From CAYMWF01 sp964394085 [NCBI: uncultured Gemmatimonadota bacterium] (GTDB lineage Bacteria > GCA-2686955 > CAYMWF01), in the NCBI GenBank assembly GCA_964394085.1, contig CAYMWF010000006.1, positions 39,331 through 102,219 on the forward strand: a stretch of 62,889 nt of DNA, in the 5' to 3' direction. This document shows, piece by piece, positions 9,396 through 17,241 of the stretch (positions within the stretch are counted from its first letter, which is position 1; each line of letters begins with the position of its first letter). The notes below the pieces were generated by a model. The model was given only the letters and a program-made list of their open reading frames with translations. It did not search any database and had not been told where the DNA came from. A program made the position numbers and the translations under genes.

Positions 9396-9424
9396 ATATA
9401 ATACCCCCGTATAGTATCTGTCAA
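9396..9424 (-). promoter_or_regulatory. promoter with RcnR/CsoR-type operator for efflux operon
   Basis: On the minus strand a perfect -35 TTGACA (9419-9424) is followed by -10-like hexamers TATTAT (15-bp gap) or TTATAT (17-bp gap). Between them lies the inverted repeat ATAC-CCCC-GTAT (9401-9412 on the plus strand). CsoR/RcnR operators are known to be a short inverted repeat around a G/C tract, so repression by the first gene product is a reasonable inference. Confidence 0.6.
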
Positions 9425-9517
9425 ATCTTCATCCTGCTCTGCGTTCTTCCCTCGAGGGGGTGGATCTGGTAGGGTAAGGGATCCTGTCCTGCAGACGGCG
9501 GGCTCAATCGGTGACGG

Positions 9518-10096
9518 TTGACAAACCCCGTGAGAGAGGAAAGGCAATTGGAGACATTCGCAGAACCCAGGGAATTCGTGGAGAACACTCGTTTCCCGGA
9601 GGAGCGGCGGGCCGCCCTCGCGACCCTGGAGCTGAATGCCGTCGACGAGCCGATCGCAGACATCGTGGCCGGTTTCGCCGAGCTGCCTTACTCTTTTACG
9701 ATGCAGTGCTGCTATGGTCACTTCATCTGCGATCCTGCACAGAATCCTTACGATCTCGCTCCCATGCCGCCCGGTTATGGCGGCCGGGTCAGGTACAGGA
9801 TAGCCTACATCGCATTCTGCCTGGAGAACAGCGAACGCGGCCGTGGTCTCCGGGAATCTCTCGCGCGACTCACCCGGATTGATCCCGGCTACGTACAGTT
9901 CGGGTCTCCAGATTGGTTCTGGCGCCAGTGGGACAATTCTTATGCTCTCCAGGTCGAACCCGCCGCCCACCGGTTCAGGGACGAGGCTGTCCTGGAAGCT
10001 GCGGAAGCGCTCCATACTCAGAATGTGAGGGATATCTTTTTCAGAGAGCTCCGGGCGGTTCAGGTTGCGGAGTTTGCTGAGTATCGGGGTGGATGA
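9518..10096 (+). CDS. conserved-looking hypothetical protein
   Basis: A protein of up to 192 residues that I do not recognise. It has no signal peptide or membrane helix and looks soluble. A noticeable motif is FTMQCCYGHFICD near residues 60-71, with paired cysteines followed by GHF, and there are several aromatic clusters such as PDWFWRQWDNSY. This could be a metal or ligand site, but no function can be assigned. The start is uncertain: TTG 9518 opens the frame with no ribosome-binding site, whereas TTG 9548 is preceded by AGAGGAAAGG and is equally likely. It is divergent from the efflux operon and has no operon partner. Confidence 0.6.
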   Translation: MTNPVREERQLETFAEPREFVENTRFPEERRAALATLELNAVDEPIADIVAGFAELPYSFTMQCCYGHFICDPAQNPYDLAPMPPGYGGRVRYRIAYIAFCLENSERGRGLRESLARLTRIDPGYVQFGSPDWFWRQWDNSYALQVEPAAHRFRDEAVLEAAEALHTQNVRDIFFRELRAVQVAEFAEYRGG

Positions 10097-10361
10097 GGAG
10101 AAATTGCTTACACATCGAGATCGTCCCTCTCGGTCTGAAGTTGAAAATTCAGCCTGCCCCCTTTTTCTTTTCCAGTGTCATGTCAAGCATCAAATGACGC
10201 ATGTTACTGAGTAATCTGTCGTTCCAGCAAGGCGCGACTGAAGGAGTATAACAGCGCAATGTGACTGAAGCCGGGCACTAGGGCTTCTTTCAGAACGTAT
10301 CCTCGAGGGGCGGTTTTCCGGCCCCGCGCCTTCTTCATTACAGTAAAGAACTCAGCCGTGG
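10097..10361. other. intergenic with partial duplication of the M1 gene 3' end
   Basis: No supported gene. Positions 10299-10336 repeat, at roughly 80% identity by eye, positions 10384-10421, which encode the last residues of the neighbouring peptidase. The first copy can form a GGGGC...GCCCC hairpin. A 44-codon minus-strand frame (10204-10338) is open but has no convincing ribosome-binding site. Confidence 0.35.
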
Positions 10362-12587
10362 TCAGAACCCCGCGGAGAAAGCGATCTTGAGGGGCGGGTT
10401 CTCCGGATCCCGCACCTTTTTGCCGATGTTGCGATTACCTTTGAACAGGAGGTCGGTATACTTGCCGTAGTGGGGCAGTTTCCGCCCGGCGCCGCTTACG
10501 GATCCGGGATCGGTCCCTGCGAATATTCCGCAGGCCATGGAAAAATCGCGGGGATGCTCCCGGATGGAAAGCACCGTTACGCCGGAACGGGTGCCCTCCT
10601 CCTCGAGAACCATGGAACCGGATCCTCTCGAGCCGTCGATTTTACCGGCCCATTCTTCTTCGATCCCCGGAAGGAACTGTTCGATGGATGAAAATGAATC
10701 GTACGGTCCGAGCAGCAGGTAAGGATGGTCCGGCAGCAGGGAAGCGGCTTTTTCCACCCCTTCCAGCACCTGGATCGCGGAACCGTGACGGAGCCTGTCG
10801 GCCAGCAGGCGGTAAGCCTCGGCAAGGCTGTCCGGAAGCCCCCCGGCAACTACGAAGACAGTCTTTTCGTCACCCAGCAGCTTGCTCAGGGTAGGGGCCG
10901 TTTCCCCCGGAAGCAGTTTCCGGAAAACGTCGAAATCCGGATCGACGGTCACGGAACCGCCCGTTTCGGAGAACGGGATTTCAACCGTTGCCTCGATCGA
11001 ATCGATCGTCAGGATTCGACTGGTTTCGCAGCCGCCGTCGGGTGAGGAAAGCCTGACCGGAACGCGAAGGTCGTAGACAGGTTCTTCCTGCCTGACCGTT
11101 ACCCGCACAAGGCAGCCGGTTTTTCCATCCTTCAACGGCACGATATCGACAGATTCGAGATGAAGCGTGGGTGCACCCGGCCGCGTGAGCCACTGTTCAA
11201 AGAACCGGTCCAGCCGCGTCTTGCCCTCTTTCTCGAAAGCGAGCCTGAAGTCGTCCCATGAAGCGATTTCCCATTGCTTTTCCCGGATGACCCGCCTCAG
11301 GGCTCTGAAGAACAGTTCGTCTCCCAACCTCCTCCGGAGCTGGTGAAACACCATGGCGGCCTTCCCGTATCCGACCGCGCGCGTGCCCGGCGTGGTTCTG
11401 CTGGTGAATGTGATTAGCGGAAAATCGGTTGTTTCACTTACATAATCGGCGTAGTCGCGAAGCAAATCGCGCCTGTAGAGCCTGGCCGCCTCGGGACTTT
11501 CCAGCTCACGGTAGTAATAATCGGCGCAGTAGGAAGTCAATCCCTCGCACCAGTTTCCGGAGTTGTAATCCACGTATACGGAGTTTCCCCACCAGTTGTG
11601 TGCAATTTCATGTCCCAGCGAGATATTGATCAGAAAAGGCAGCCTGATGATTGTGTTGCCTATCAATGTATAGGAAGGCATTCCGTATCCGGTCGGGAAA
11701 AAGTTTTCGACCACCGCGAATTTGCCGAACGGGTAGGGCGACAGCATCTTCTCGTAAAGTTTGATGAAGTCGGCGCACTTGTCAAGAAGCATGGGGGCGA
11801 TATCAGCGTCACGGGGATACAGGTAAGCGAGCAGCTCCACCCGTCCGTGGATGCGGGAATGGCTCTCGTACGGTCCCGCCACCAGGTAAAGACCGTCGGA
11901 GCGCCGGGGAGCATGCCAGACCGTTCTCACCGACAGCGAGTCGGCGGATAATTCATGCGCCTTTAAAATTCCCTGGGTGACCACCTCGGTTCCGGCCGGG
12001 GTGATTGTTTCGAGTGTATGACTGCACAAGGCGTCCGGGATGAGAGGATACCAGAAGGTCGACGGTGCGAGGAAAACCCCCTCTGCCGAGATGATTCCCG
12101 ATGTCTGGTCGGCGATATACTCCCTGGAGAATTCCCCGACCTCCACCGGGTCGTAAATGGCGCCCTCGTACCCCACGCGCAGGGTCACTTCACCCCGTTT
12201 CTCCCCGTAGGTGCCGAGAAACAGCCTGACCAGGCAGGGGCCGCCCGGAAGATCCGACGATTGAACGCTTTCGAAGCCCGGCAGGGTTTCCAGATCGACC
12301 GGAGCGCTCCTGGAAAAGTTGAAAAACCGGTCGTTCAGCTCCAGGGCGGTGATCGACAGGTGCGGATTGAGCAGAAAACCGATGCTCTCGCTTCCGCCGT
12401 TCAGAATCGTGATGGCGTCTTCGCCGTAAATATAGTGCAAATCGAGTGAGAGCCTGGCTTCGATCCGGTGCGACACCACCTCGATTGCGCCGCGGGACGG
12501 CAGGCGCCCCTTCCCGGCGACGGCGACCCGGAGCGGCGTTAAAAATGAAAATACCAGCAGGATGACGACGAACAGCATCCGTTTCAT
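10362..12587 (-). CDS. secreted M1-family zinc metallopeptidase
   Basis: Gluzincin aminopeptidase-like protein of 741 residues with an N-terminal signal peptide (LLVFSFLTPLRVAVAG). The zinc site is H326-E327-I-A-H330, and the third ligand is probably the glutamate in NWCEGL, 17 rather than the usual 18 residues later. The classic GAMEN substrate motif is replaced by GYGMPS, so exopeptidase specificity is uncertain. The C-terminal 200 residues are a separate domain without obvious motifs. The frame extends 68 codons upstream, but ATG 12587 has GGAG and a signal peptide behind it. It starts one base after the stop of the M20 peptidase, so the two are translationally coupled and probably act together on peptides, one exported and one cytoplasmic. 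Confidence 0.85.
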   Translation of the reverse strand: MKRMLFVVILLVFSFLTPLRVAVAGKGRLPSRGAIEVVSHRIEARLSLDLHYIYGEDAITILNGGSESIGFLLNPHLSITALELNDRFFNFSRSAPVDLETLPGFESVQSSDLPGGPCLVRLFLGTYGEKRGEVTLRVGYEGAIYDPVEVGEFSREYIADQTSGIISAEGVFLAPSTFWYPLIPDALCSHTLETITPAGTEVVTQGILKAHELSADSLSVRTVWHAPRRSDGLYLVAGPYESHSRIHGRVELLAYLYPRDADIAPMLLDKCADFIKLYEKMLSPYPFGKFAVVENFFPTGYGMPSYTLIGNTIIRLPFLINISLGHEIAHNWWGNSVYVDYNSGNWCEGLTSYCADYYYRELESPEAARLYRRDLLRDYADYVSETTDFPLITFTSRTTPGTRAVGYGKAAMVFHQLRRRLGDELFFRALRRVIREKQWEIASWDDFRLAFEKEGKTRLDRFFEQWLTRPGAPTLHLESVDIVPLKDGKTGCLVRVTVRQEEPVYDLRVPVRLSSPDGGCETSRILTIDSIEATVEIPFSETGGSVTVDPDFDVFRKLLPGETAPTLSKLLGDEKTVFVVAGGLPDSLAEAYRLLADRLRHGSAIQVLEGVEKAASLLPDHPYLLLGPYDSFSSIEQFLPGIEEEWAGKIDGSRGSGSMVLEEEGTRSGVTVLSIREHPRDFSMACGIFAGTDPGSVSGAGRKLPHYGKYTDLLFKGNRNIGKKVRDPENPPLKIAFSAGF

Positions 12588-12588
12588 T

Positions 12589-13752
12589 TTATTCTCCAGT
12601 TCGACTGCCGGCCCTGTTTCCGGCGGCAAGTGAAATGATTTCAAAAACGATACCTGCCAGACGATCGAGGTCGGATAGATCGAAGTGTTCTGATGTAGAG
12701 TGGCATTCGGAAATACCCATTCCCAGGTTGACGGCCGGGATCCCTTTGCCGTTGAGGGCGTTCGCATCGCTTGCCCCGGTATGATCAACACAGCGGGCGG
12801 CGATGCCGCGCCGGGTTACGGCGTCGATGCAGAGCTTCACCAGGGGATGTTCATGGTCCAGTCTGAAGGGTTTGAAGGTGTAGCGGGAATCCCACTCGAG
12901 CGACACTCCCGATTCTTTCGCCACCCGCTCGAAAGCCTCCCTGGTTTCATCGTCCCGCTCGCGGATGGTATTTTCGTCCAGGCTGCGGATTTCACCCTTG
13001 ATCGCCGCGCGCTCAGGAATGATGTTGGTGCGTTCTTCACAGGATGCGAAAATCAGGTTTCTCGTGGATGTCGGATCGAGACGTCCCATCCGGACCGACA
13101 GGAGAGCCTTTGCGGCGGCGGCGTGAGCATGGATGCCGTCTTCGGGTTTCGAGCCGGCGTGAGAAGCTTTACCTGTGAATTCGGCTGCGATTTCCTGGTA
13201 TCCCGGTCCTGCCGTTACGATACATCCCACCGGCCGGGAACAGTCCAGAACCACGCTGCCGAATCCCTCGAAAGAGGATTCGTCCAGGTTGGCCGATCCG
13301 TGCAGACCGACCTCTTCTCCCCCGGTGAAACATAGAATCAGCGGTGCCGAGGGAGAGAATCCCCGCGAGACGGCGTCCGCAATTCCCAGTAGAAGCGCCA
13401 CACCCGCCTTGTCATCCGCTCCGAGCACGGAGGTGCCGTCGGTGCGGATCAGGTCGCCCTCCACGAGCACGGCGCCTTCCCGGGCGGGAGTCACCGTATC
13501 GAGATGCGCGAAAAAAGCGATTCCGGCCGCGCCGTCATGACGGGCAGGTTGTCCAAGGCGGCAGAGGATATTGTCGAATCCGTAACCGCTGAGGGTTCCG
13601 GCCCTGTCGGTTTCCCACCGGAGGCCCAGCCGGTCGAGCTCCCCGGTCAGGTAGCTCCTGATTCGCTCCTCTTCCCCCGAAGGGGATGGAATATCCACCA
13701 TTTCGAGAAAGCGTCTGCGTATGTATTCGAGGTCGATTTCCGGATTTGACAT
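12589..13752 (-). CDS. M20-family peptidase, peptidase T-like
   Basis: Cytoplasmic di-zinc exopeptidase of 387 residues. Metal-site motifs are present in order: FFAHLDTVTP (first His and Asp), GADDKAG (bridging Asp), GGEEVG (catalytic base and ligand) and a late CHSTSEHF histidine. The dimerisation/lid domain lies between about 185 and 300. The pattern GADDKAGVA fits the tripeptidase PepT subgroup better than succinyl-diaminopimelate desuccinylase. I chose ATG 13752 (GGGAGAG upstream) over a longer frame to 13842 whose extra residues are not family-like. It is the first gene of a two-gene operon with the M1 peptidase. Confidence 0.87.
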   Translation of the reverse strand: MSNPEIDLEYIRRRFLEMVDIPSPSGEEERIRSYLTGELDRLGLRWETDRAGTLSGYGFDNILCRLGQPARHDGAAGIAFFAHLDTVTPAREGAVLVEGDLIRTDGTSVLGADDKAGVALLLGIADAVSRGFSPSAPLILCFTGGEEVGLHGSANLDESSFEGFGSVVLDCSRPVGCIVTAGPGYQEIAAEFTGKASHAGSKPEDGIHAHAAAAKALLSVRMGRLDPTSTRNLIFASCEERTNIIPERAAIKGEIRSLDENTIRERDDETREAFERVAKESGVSLEWDSRYTFKPFRLDHEHPLVKLCIDAVTRRGIAARCVDHTGASDANALNGKGIPAVNLGMGISECHSTSEHFDLSDLDRLAGIVFEIISLAAGNRAGSRTGE

Positions 13753-14534
13753 CAGCCGCTCTCCCTCACCTGATTTCACGAGCGCCGAAAACCGACTATA
13801 CCAGCCGAACCGGCGGATTGAAACCCTGTTTGGTAAGATCATCGGAGTCGGGCGCGCCAGGGGTGCGGGAGTTCGGATCCGGCGCGGCGGATGACGAACC
13901 CGATACCTGAAAATCGATACGTTGTAACTGCAAGAATCAGATTTGCCGGGCGGACGTTTCTCTTCGAGGTCGGGTGGGAGCCATCCTGTTTTCTGCCGGC
14001 TTCGAGGTATGATTGTTCGATTTCCCGATTGTTCAGTAAATTTGTTGATAAATTAATTTTCAGTTGAGAAGCGGAATCCGGTTCTGAAGCAGGGATTCGC
14101 GACAGAACGGAATCAAAAGTGGAAAAAAACTATCCGATTGGAGGCTGCAAAAGGGTATCTTACTGTCTTGTAACGAGTTACATGTGTGGTCAGAGATTGA
14201 TACTCTGAAAAGATTCTTGCCAGGGTCAAGAATGCTGAGTCGTAAGTCTCTATAGTGAAAAGCTATTCGACGATTGTGGATAACTTGTGGAAAGCGCGTA
14301 AAGAATACTGGTGCCGATGTCCAATATGATAGAACAGCATATAAGGTAAGAGGATGCGGCTGCGGAGCGCGAAACGGCAGGATATTCCTTCATCCTTCCG
14401 GGGGTTGTTCTGATGACGGTGGAAAAAATTGTTCCGCCCCCCGTGCCGTGGTTACTGTCGTTCATTGCTGATTGCCCGGGAGGCGGATTGTTCGGAATTT
14501 CTGTTGCTTCTCTATTGTACGCCTTTTCCGAATG
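13753..14534. other. 780-bp intergenic region, no gene recognised
   Basis: Downstream of the CotH gene and upstream of the peptidase operon. A single perfect DnaA-box-like nonamer, TGTGGATAA (14275-14283), lies in a moderately AT-rich stretch. There is no cluster of boxes or other origin feature. No ribosome-binding site with a plausible protein was found. Confidence 0.4.
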
Positions 14535-16391
14535 TCAGTTGTTGCTCGACCCCGGAGTAGGCGGATTCAGGAGTATCCAGTTAGAAGATCCGTCCGGGCG
14601 TCGTCCCATCGATACATCGGTCAACTGCTGACCGAAAGAAAGCGTATCAACCGGTGTAAGACCGTCGGCGTCGTACAGTCCGATGAATTCACCGCTGCCG
14701 CTGAGCTTGAAATCGGTGTGAAGCGGACCCTGCTCCTCGTCGTTGTCGGCCCAGATGAGGAGGAATTCTCCGGGGCTCATCACCATGTCGGGCAACTGCC
14801 ATGCCGCCTGGATGTTCTGATCGTCCGTGAGGAACAGACCGTCCAGGTCTACGGGAGACTGTCCGGAATTATACAGCTCGATCCAGTCGTCATATTCGCC
14901 GTATTCGTCGGCGATTGTGGAATCGTTGAGGGCCAGAAATTCGTTGATGCACAGGCCGGTGGTTTTTTCCCTTATCGAGTAGCCGGCGATTTCCTGGTCG
15001 ACCGCCGCTCTCCTGTCGGTGATGAAAGGCTTCAGACCGAAGATTCTCTCCTCGCCCATGTATACGTCTTCTTCCAGGTTCTGCTCGAATTCGTAACTGG
15101 TGAACATCTTTTTGTTGTCGGCGTACACCGAGGAGCGGACCAGGTCGGCAAGGGCGTTTACCCGGGTATGAAGCGAATCCACGTTGAAGTGAGTGTCGAG
15201 CACGCGCCTGTAGTCCATGAGGTAGGCATCCCGGTATTTACTCTCGTCGAACATCCTGTTTACGAGCGGCCTCGGGAATTCAACGGGATCCCGCTGCCAG
15301 AACAGGGGAAGGGCTATGAGGTCGTGCCAGGCATAGGCGGGACAGTTTCCGAACGCCTCGTTCGCGTCCCAGGGGATGAAGTAGAACCTGTCCGTATCCT
15401 GCCTGTGGTAGAGATAGTAGTTGTGACCTTCCCCTATGTACGTGTCCAGGCTGATATAAAGGTTCGATAAAACAGAGAAGAGAAGAAAATCGTAGATATG
15501 AAATTCCGATTCCAGCATCCCGGCGAAATAGAATGACGGGGTGTGGTTGATCACGTCGATCAGATGCACGAGGTCGGACCAGTCGTTGATCGATTCGTTA
15601 GTCTTGAGCTCGTACTTGTCATAATATGCGGACTGGTACTGCCCCAGCCAGACGAGCCATCCCTGCGGGTCGCCCTTGAAGAGGTTCCCGTCCTCGCCGC
15701 TTCCGAACCAGGCGGTAAAGAATCGTTTGTCGACCTGCTCCACGTTGGTATAGAGGCCCCAGTATTCGCCGTTCAGGTAGAGTTCCACGAATCCCGCCCT
15801 GCTGCACGGCAGAAACTCGGCCACCGCATCGTAAAAAAGCTTTTCCCTGAGATGGCTGGGATCCCTGAATCCGTTGCTGAGGCTGAGCTTGGTCAGACCG
15901 TAGATGTTCTGACCGGGCACGAATTCATCGAATTTGATCTTGAAAGGTTTTTTATCGCCGGGATATCCCCACATGGAGGAGCTTCCCTTGAACCGAACGC
16001 CGACTCCGTCGACTTCCTTGCCGTCGAATTTGAGATCCGCTTCGATGTAAACGCCGGCACCTTCGAAATAATTATCTTCGAGCTGCTGCCAGAAATCGGG
16101 CTGGGAGAATTCGAGGTAAAGCTTGTGGACCCGGCTGTCGCTGAAAATCGCACCGGAAGCTTTTGCGTCCCGCCAGACCGGATCAAACCCCAGCCGCGAA
16201 CGGATCGCTCCGGCGAAGGCTTCCTTCCGGTGCAGCATCCTGGATGCAGCTTCACGTTTTTCCGCAATGGCGGATCCGGCCAGGCTCTTTGCTCTTCCGG
16301 TTTCCGAATCGACGGTGGGAGCCGCTCCGGCAGCGGCAATCAATAAAAGAATTACAGAAAGGGAAAACAGACAGGTGGTCGAAAAACGCAT
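14535..16391 (-). CDS. secreted CotH kinase-family protein with lamin-tail domain
   Basis: A 618-residue exported protein. A signal peptide (SVILLLIAAAGAA) is followed by a CotH-type atypical protein kinase domain at roughly residues 75-450. Recognisable elements are VGVRFKGSSSMWGYPG (nucleotide-binding region) and ELYLNGEYWGLYTNVEQVD. After TGLCINEFLALN begins a C-terminal lamin-tail (LTD) immunoglobulin-like domain with YDDWIELYN and LSGSGEFIGL, about residues 475-618. This CotH-LTD fusion is typical of secreted proteins in environmental bacteria, and LTDs often anchor enzymes to surfaces. CotH proteins phosphorylate secreted partners in spore-formers; the partner here is unknown. ATG 16391 has GGAG; a longer start at 16412 is less likely. 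Confidence 0.87.
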   Translation of the reverse strand: MRFSTTCLFSLSVILLLIAAAGAAPTVDSETGRAKSLAGSAIAEKREAASRMLHRKEAFAGAIRSRLGFDPVWRDAKASGAIFSDSRVHKLYLEFSQPDFWQQLEDNYFEGAGVYIEADLKFDGKEVDGVGVRFKGSSSMWGYPGDKKPFKIKFDEFVPGQNIYGLTKLSLSNGFRDPSHLREKLFYDAVAEFLPCSRAGFVELYLNGEYWGLYTNVEQVDKRFFTAWFGSGEDGNLFKGDPQGWLVWLGQYQSAYYDKYELKTNESINDWSDLVHLIDVINHTPSFYFAGMLESEFHIYDFLLFSVLSNLYISLDTYIGEGHNYYLYHRQDTDRFYFIPWDANEAFGNCPAYAWHDLIALPLFWQRDPVEFPRPLVNRMFDESKYRDAYLMDYRRVLDTHFNVDSLHTRVNALADLVRSSVYADNKKMFTSYEFEQNLEEDVYMGEERIFGLKPFITDRRAAVDQEIAGYSIREKTTGLCINEFLALNDSTIADEYGEYDDWIELYNSGQSPVDLDGLFLTDDQNIQAAWQLPDMVMSPGEFLLIWADNDEEQGPLHTDFKLSGSGEFIGLYDADGLTPVDTLSFGQQLTDVSMGRRPDGSSNWILLNPPTPGSSNN

Positions 16392-16455
16392 TTCTTTCTC
16401 CAAGGTCAACAATCGTCTCAGGTGACAGTATATATAACGGCGCGAACCGAGTAGA

Positions 16456-16484
16456 ATTATAGCCTTGATTTTAACTTAGGGCAC
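16456..16484 (-). promoter_or_regulatory. candidate CotH promoter abutting MITE end
   Basis: On the minus strand a TATAAT (16456-16461) lies 65 bases before the CotH start. Exactly 17 bases upstream, the -35 position (16479-16484) is the terminal hexamer of the MITE-like element and reads GTGCCC. The native -35 appears to have been replaced by the insertion, so promoter strength is uncertain. Confidence 0.4.
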
Positions 16485-16657
16485 GGTTCAAAATTAATCA
16501 CCCATTTCGCATCTCATATTCAGACCGTCTTCGCCCGCTCCTCGGTCGTAAAATCCTCAACGTAGCTCTGCTGCGCCTGTGGTTTTACTCTCTCGTCGCG
16601 AACAAACCCGACCCGAATCTGAGCGCGAAAGCGGCCGATTAATTTTGAACCGTGCCC
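16479..16657. mobile_element. 179-bp MITE-like palindromic element, intact
   Basis: Perfect 21-bp terminal inverted repeats begin GGGCACGGTTCAAAATTAAT (16479-16499) and end with the exact complement (16637-16657). The trinucleotide TTA flanks both ends and may be a target-site duplication (TA or TTA). The interior is non-coding and itself partly palindromic: GTAAAA...TTTTAC around a stem-loop near 16563-16588. No transposase is encoded, so it would be mobilised in trans. It sits between the CotH promoter and the tldD region. Confidence 0.8.
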
Positions 16658-17011
16658 TTATGCCAATTCGAACTATCCGGAACTATTACCGATATTGGAT
16701 AAGATCGGCCTGAAAGGCCGTTCTGATTGTCAGACTCTCAGCGGGAGCCCGCGGAATACAAACCTCGAGTTCGTGCAGCCGGGTGCCTGATAATCTTTGC
16801 TGCGTAAACGGCTTCGCTCGGATTCAATTTGATTTCCGGACGAAACTGCTTTAAATTATATGAGATCGGGAATGCGGAGGGATGCCGCGGCCTCCGGTCA
16901 GTTTTCGCAACTGGGCCTCGGGCTGAAGTTGCGAAACGTTTTTTTGATTCGTCCGGCACCGGGAAGGCGTAAAAAGCCATGCGATGTCGATAAGGATGCG
17001 GGTCGAAAGGA

Positions 17012-17163
17012 GTCACCCGCTTCGCATCTCATCTTCAGGTCGTCTTAGTCCGCTCTTCAGCCACGTGCATCCTCGACGCAGCTTCGTTGCGCCCGCGGTT
17101 TTGCTAAATCGTCGCGAACAAATCCGACCGGAACCTGAGCACGCAAGCGGTCGATCTATTTCG
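17012..17163. mobile_element. second, decayed copy of the MITE-like element
   Basis: Positions 17012-17163 align without large gaps to the interior of the intact copy. Shared blocks include TTCGCATCTCAT, GTCGCGAACAAA and CCTGAGC/TCTGAGC followed by CGCAAGCGG/CGAAAGCGG. The terminal 21-bp inverted repeats are eroded, so this is an older insertion. It lies 80 bases upstream of tldD. Confidence 0.75.
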
Positions 17164-17241
17164 ATACGCGGTATGATTGCTTGAACAGATTATCAAGATT
17201 TTTCCGGAATCGCCGGAGAATGTGGAAGCAGAGGATAACAG

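Noticed and set aside
10204-10338. A 44-codon minus-strand open frame
   Set aside because: It largely overlaps the duplicated peptidase 3' block, has no Shine-Dalgarno site and no recognisable motif.
14275-14283. A perfect DnaA-box-like nonamer as a sign of a replication origin
   Set aside because: Only one box was found, with no cluster, no AT-rich unwinding repeats and no dnaA, dnaN, gidA or rpmH neighbours.
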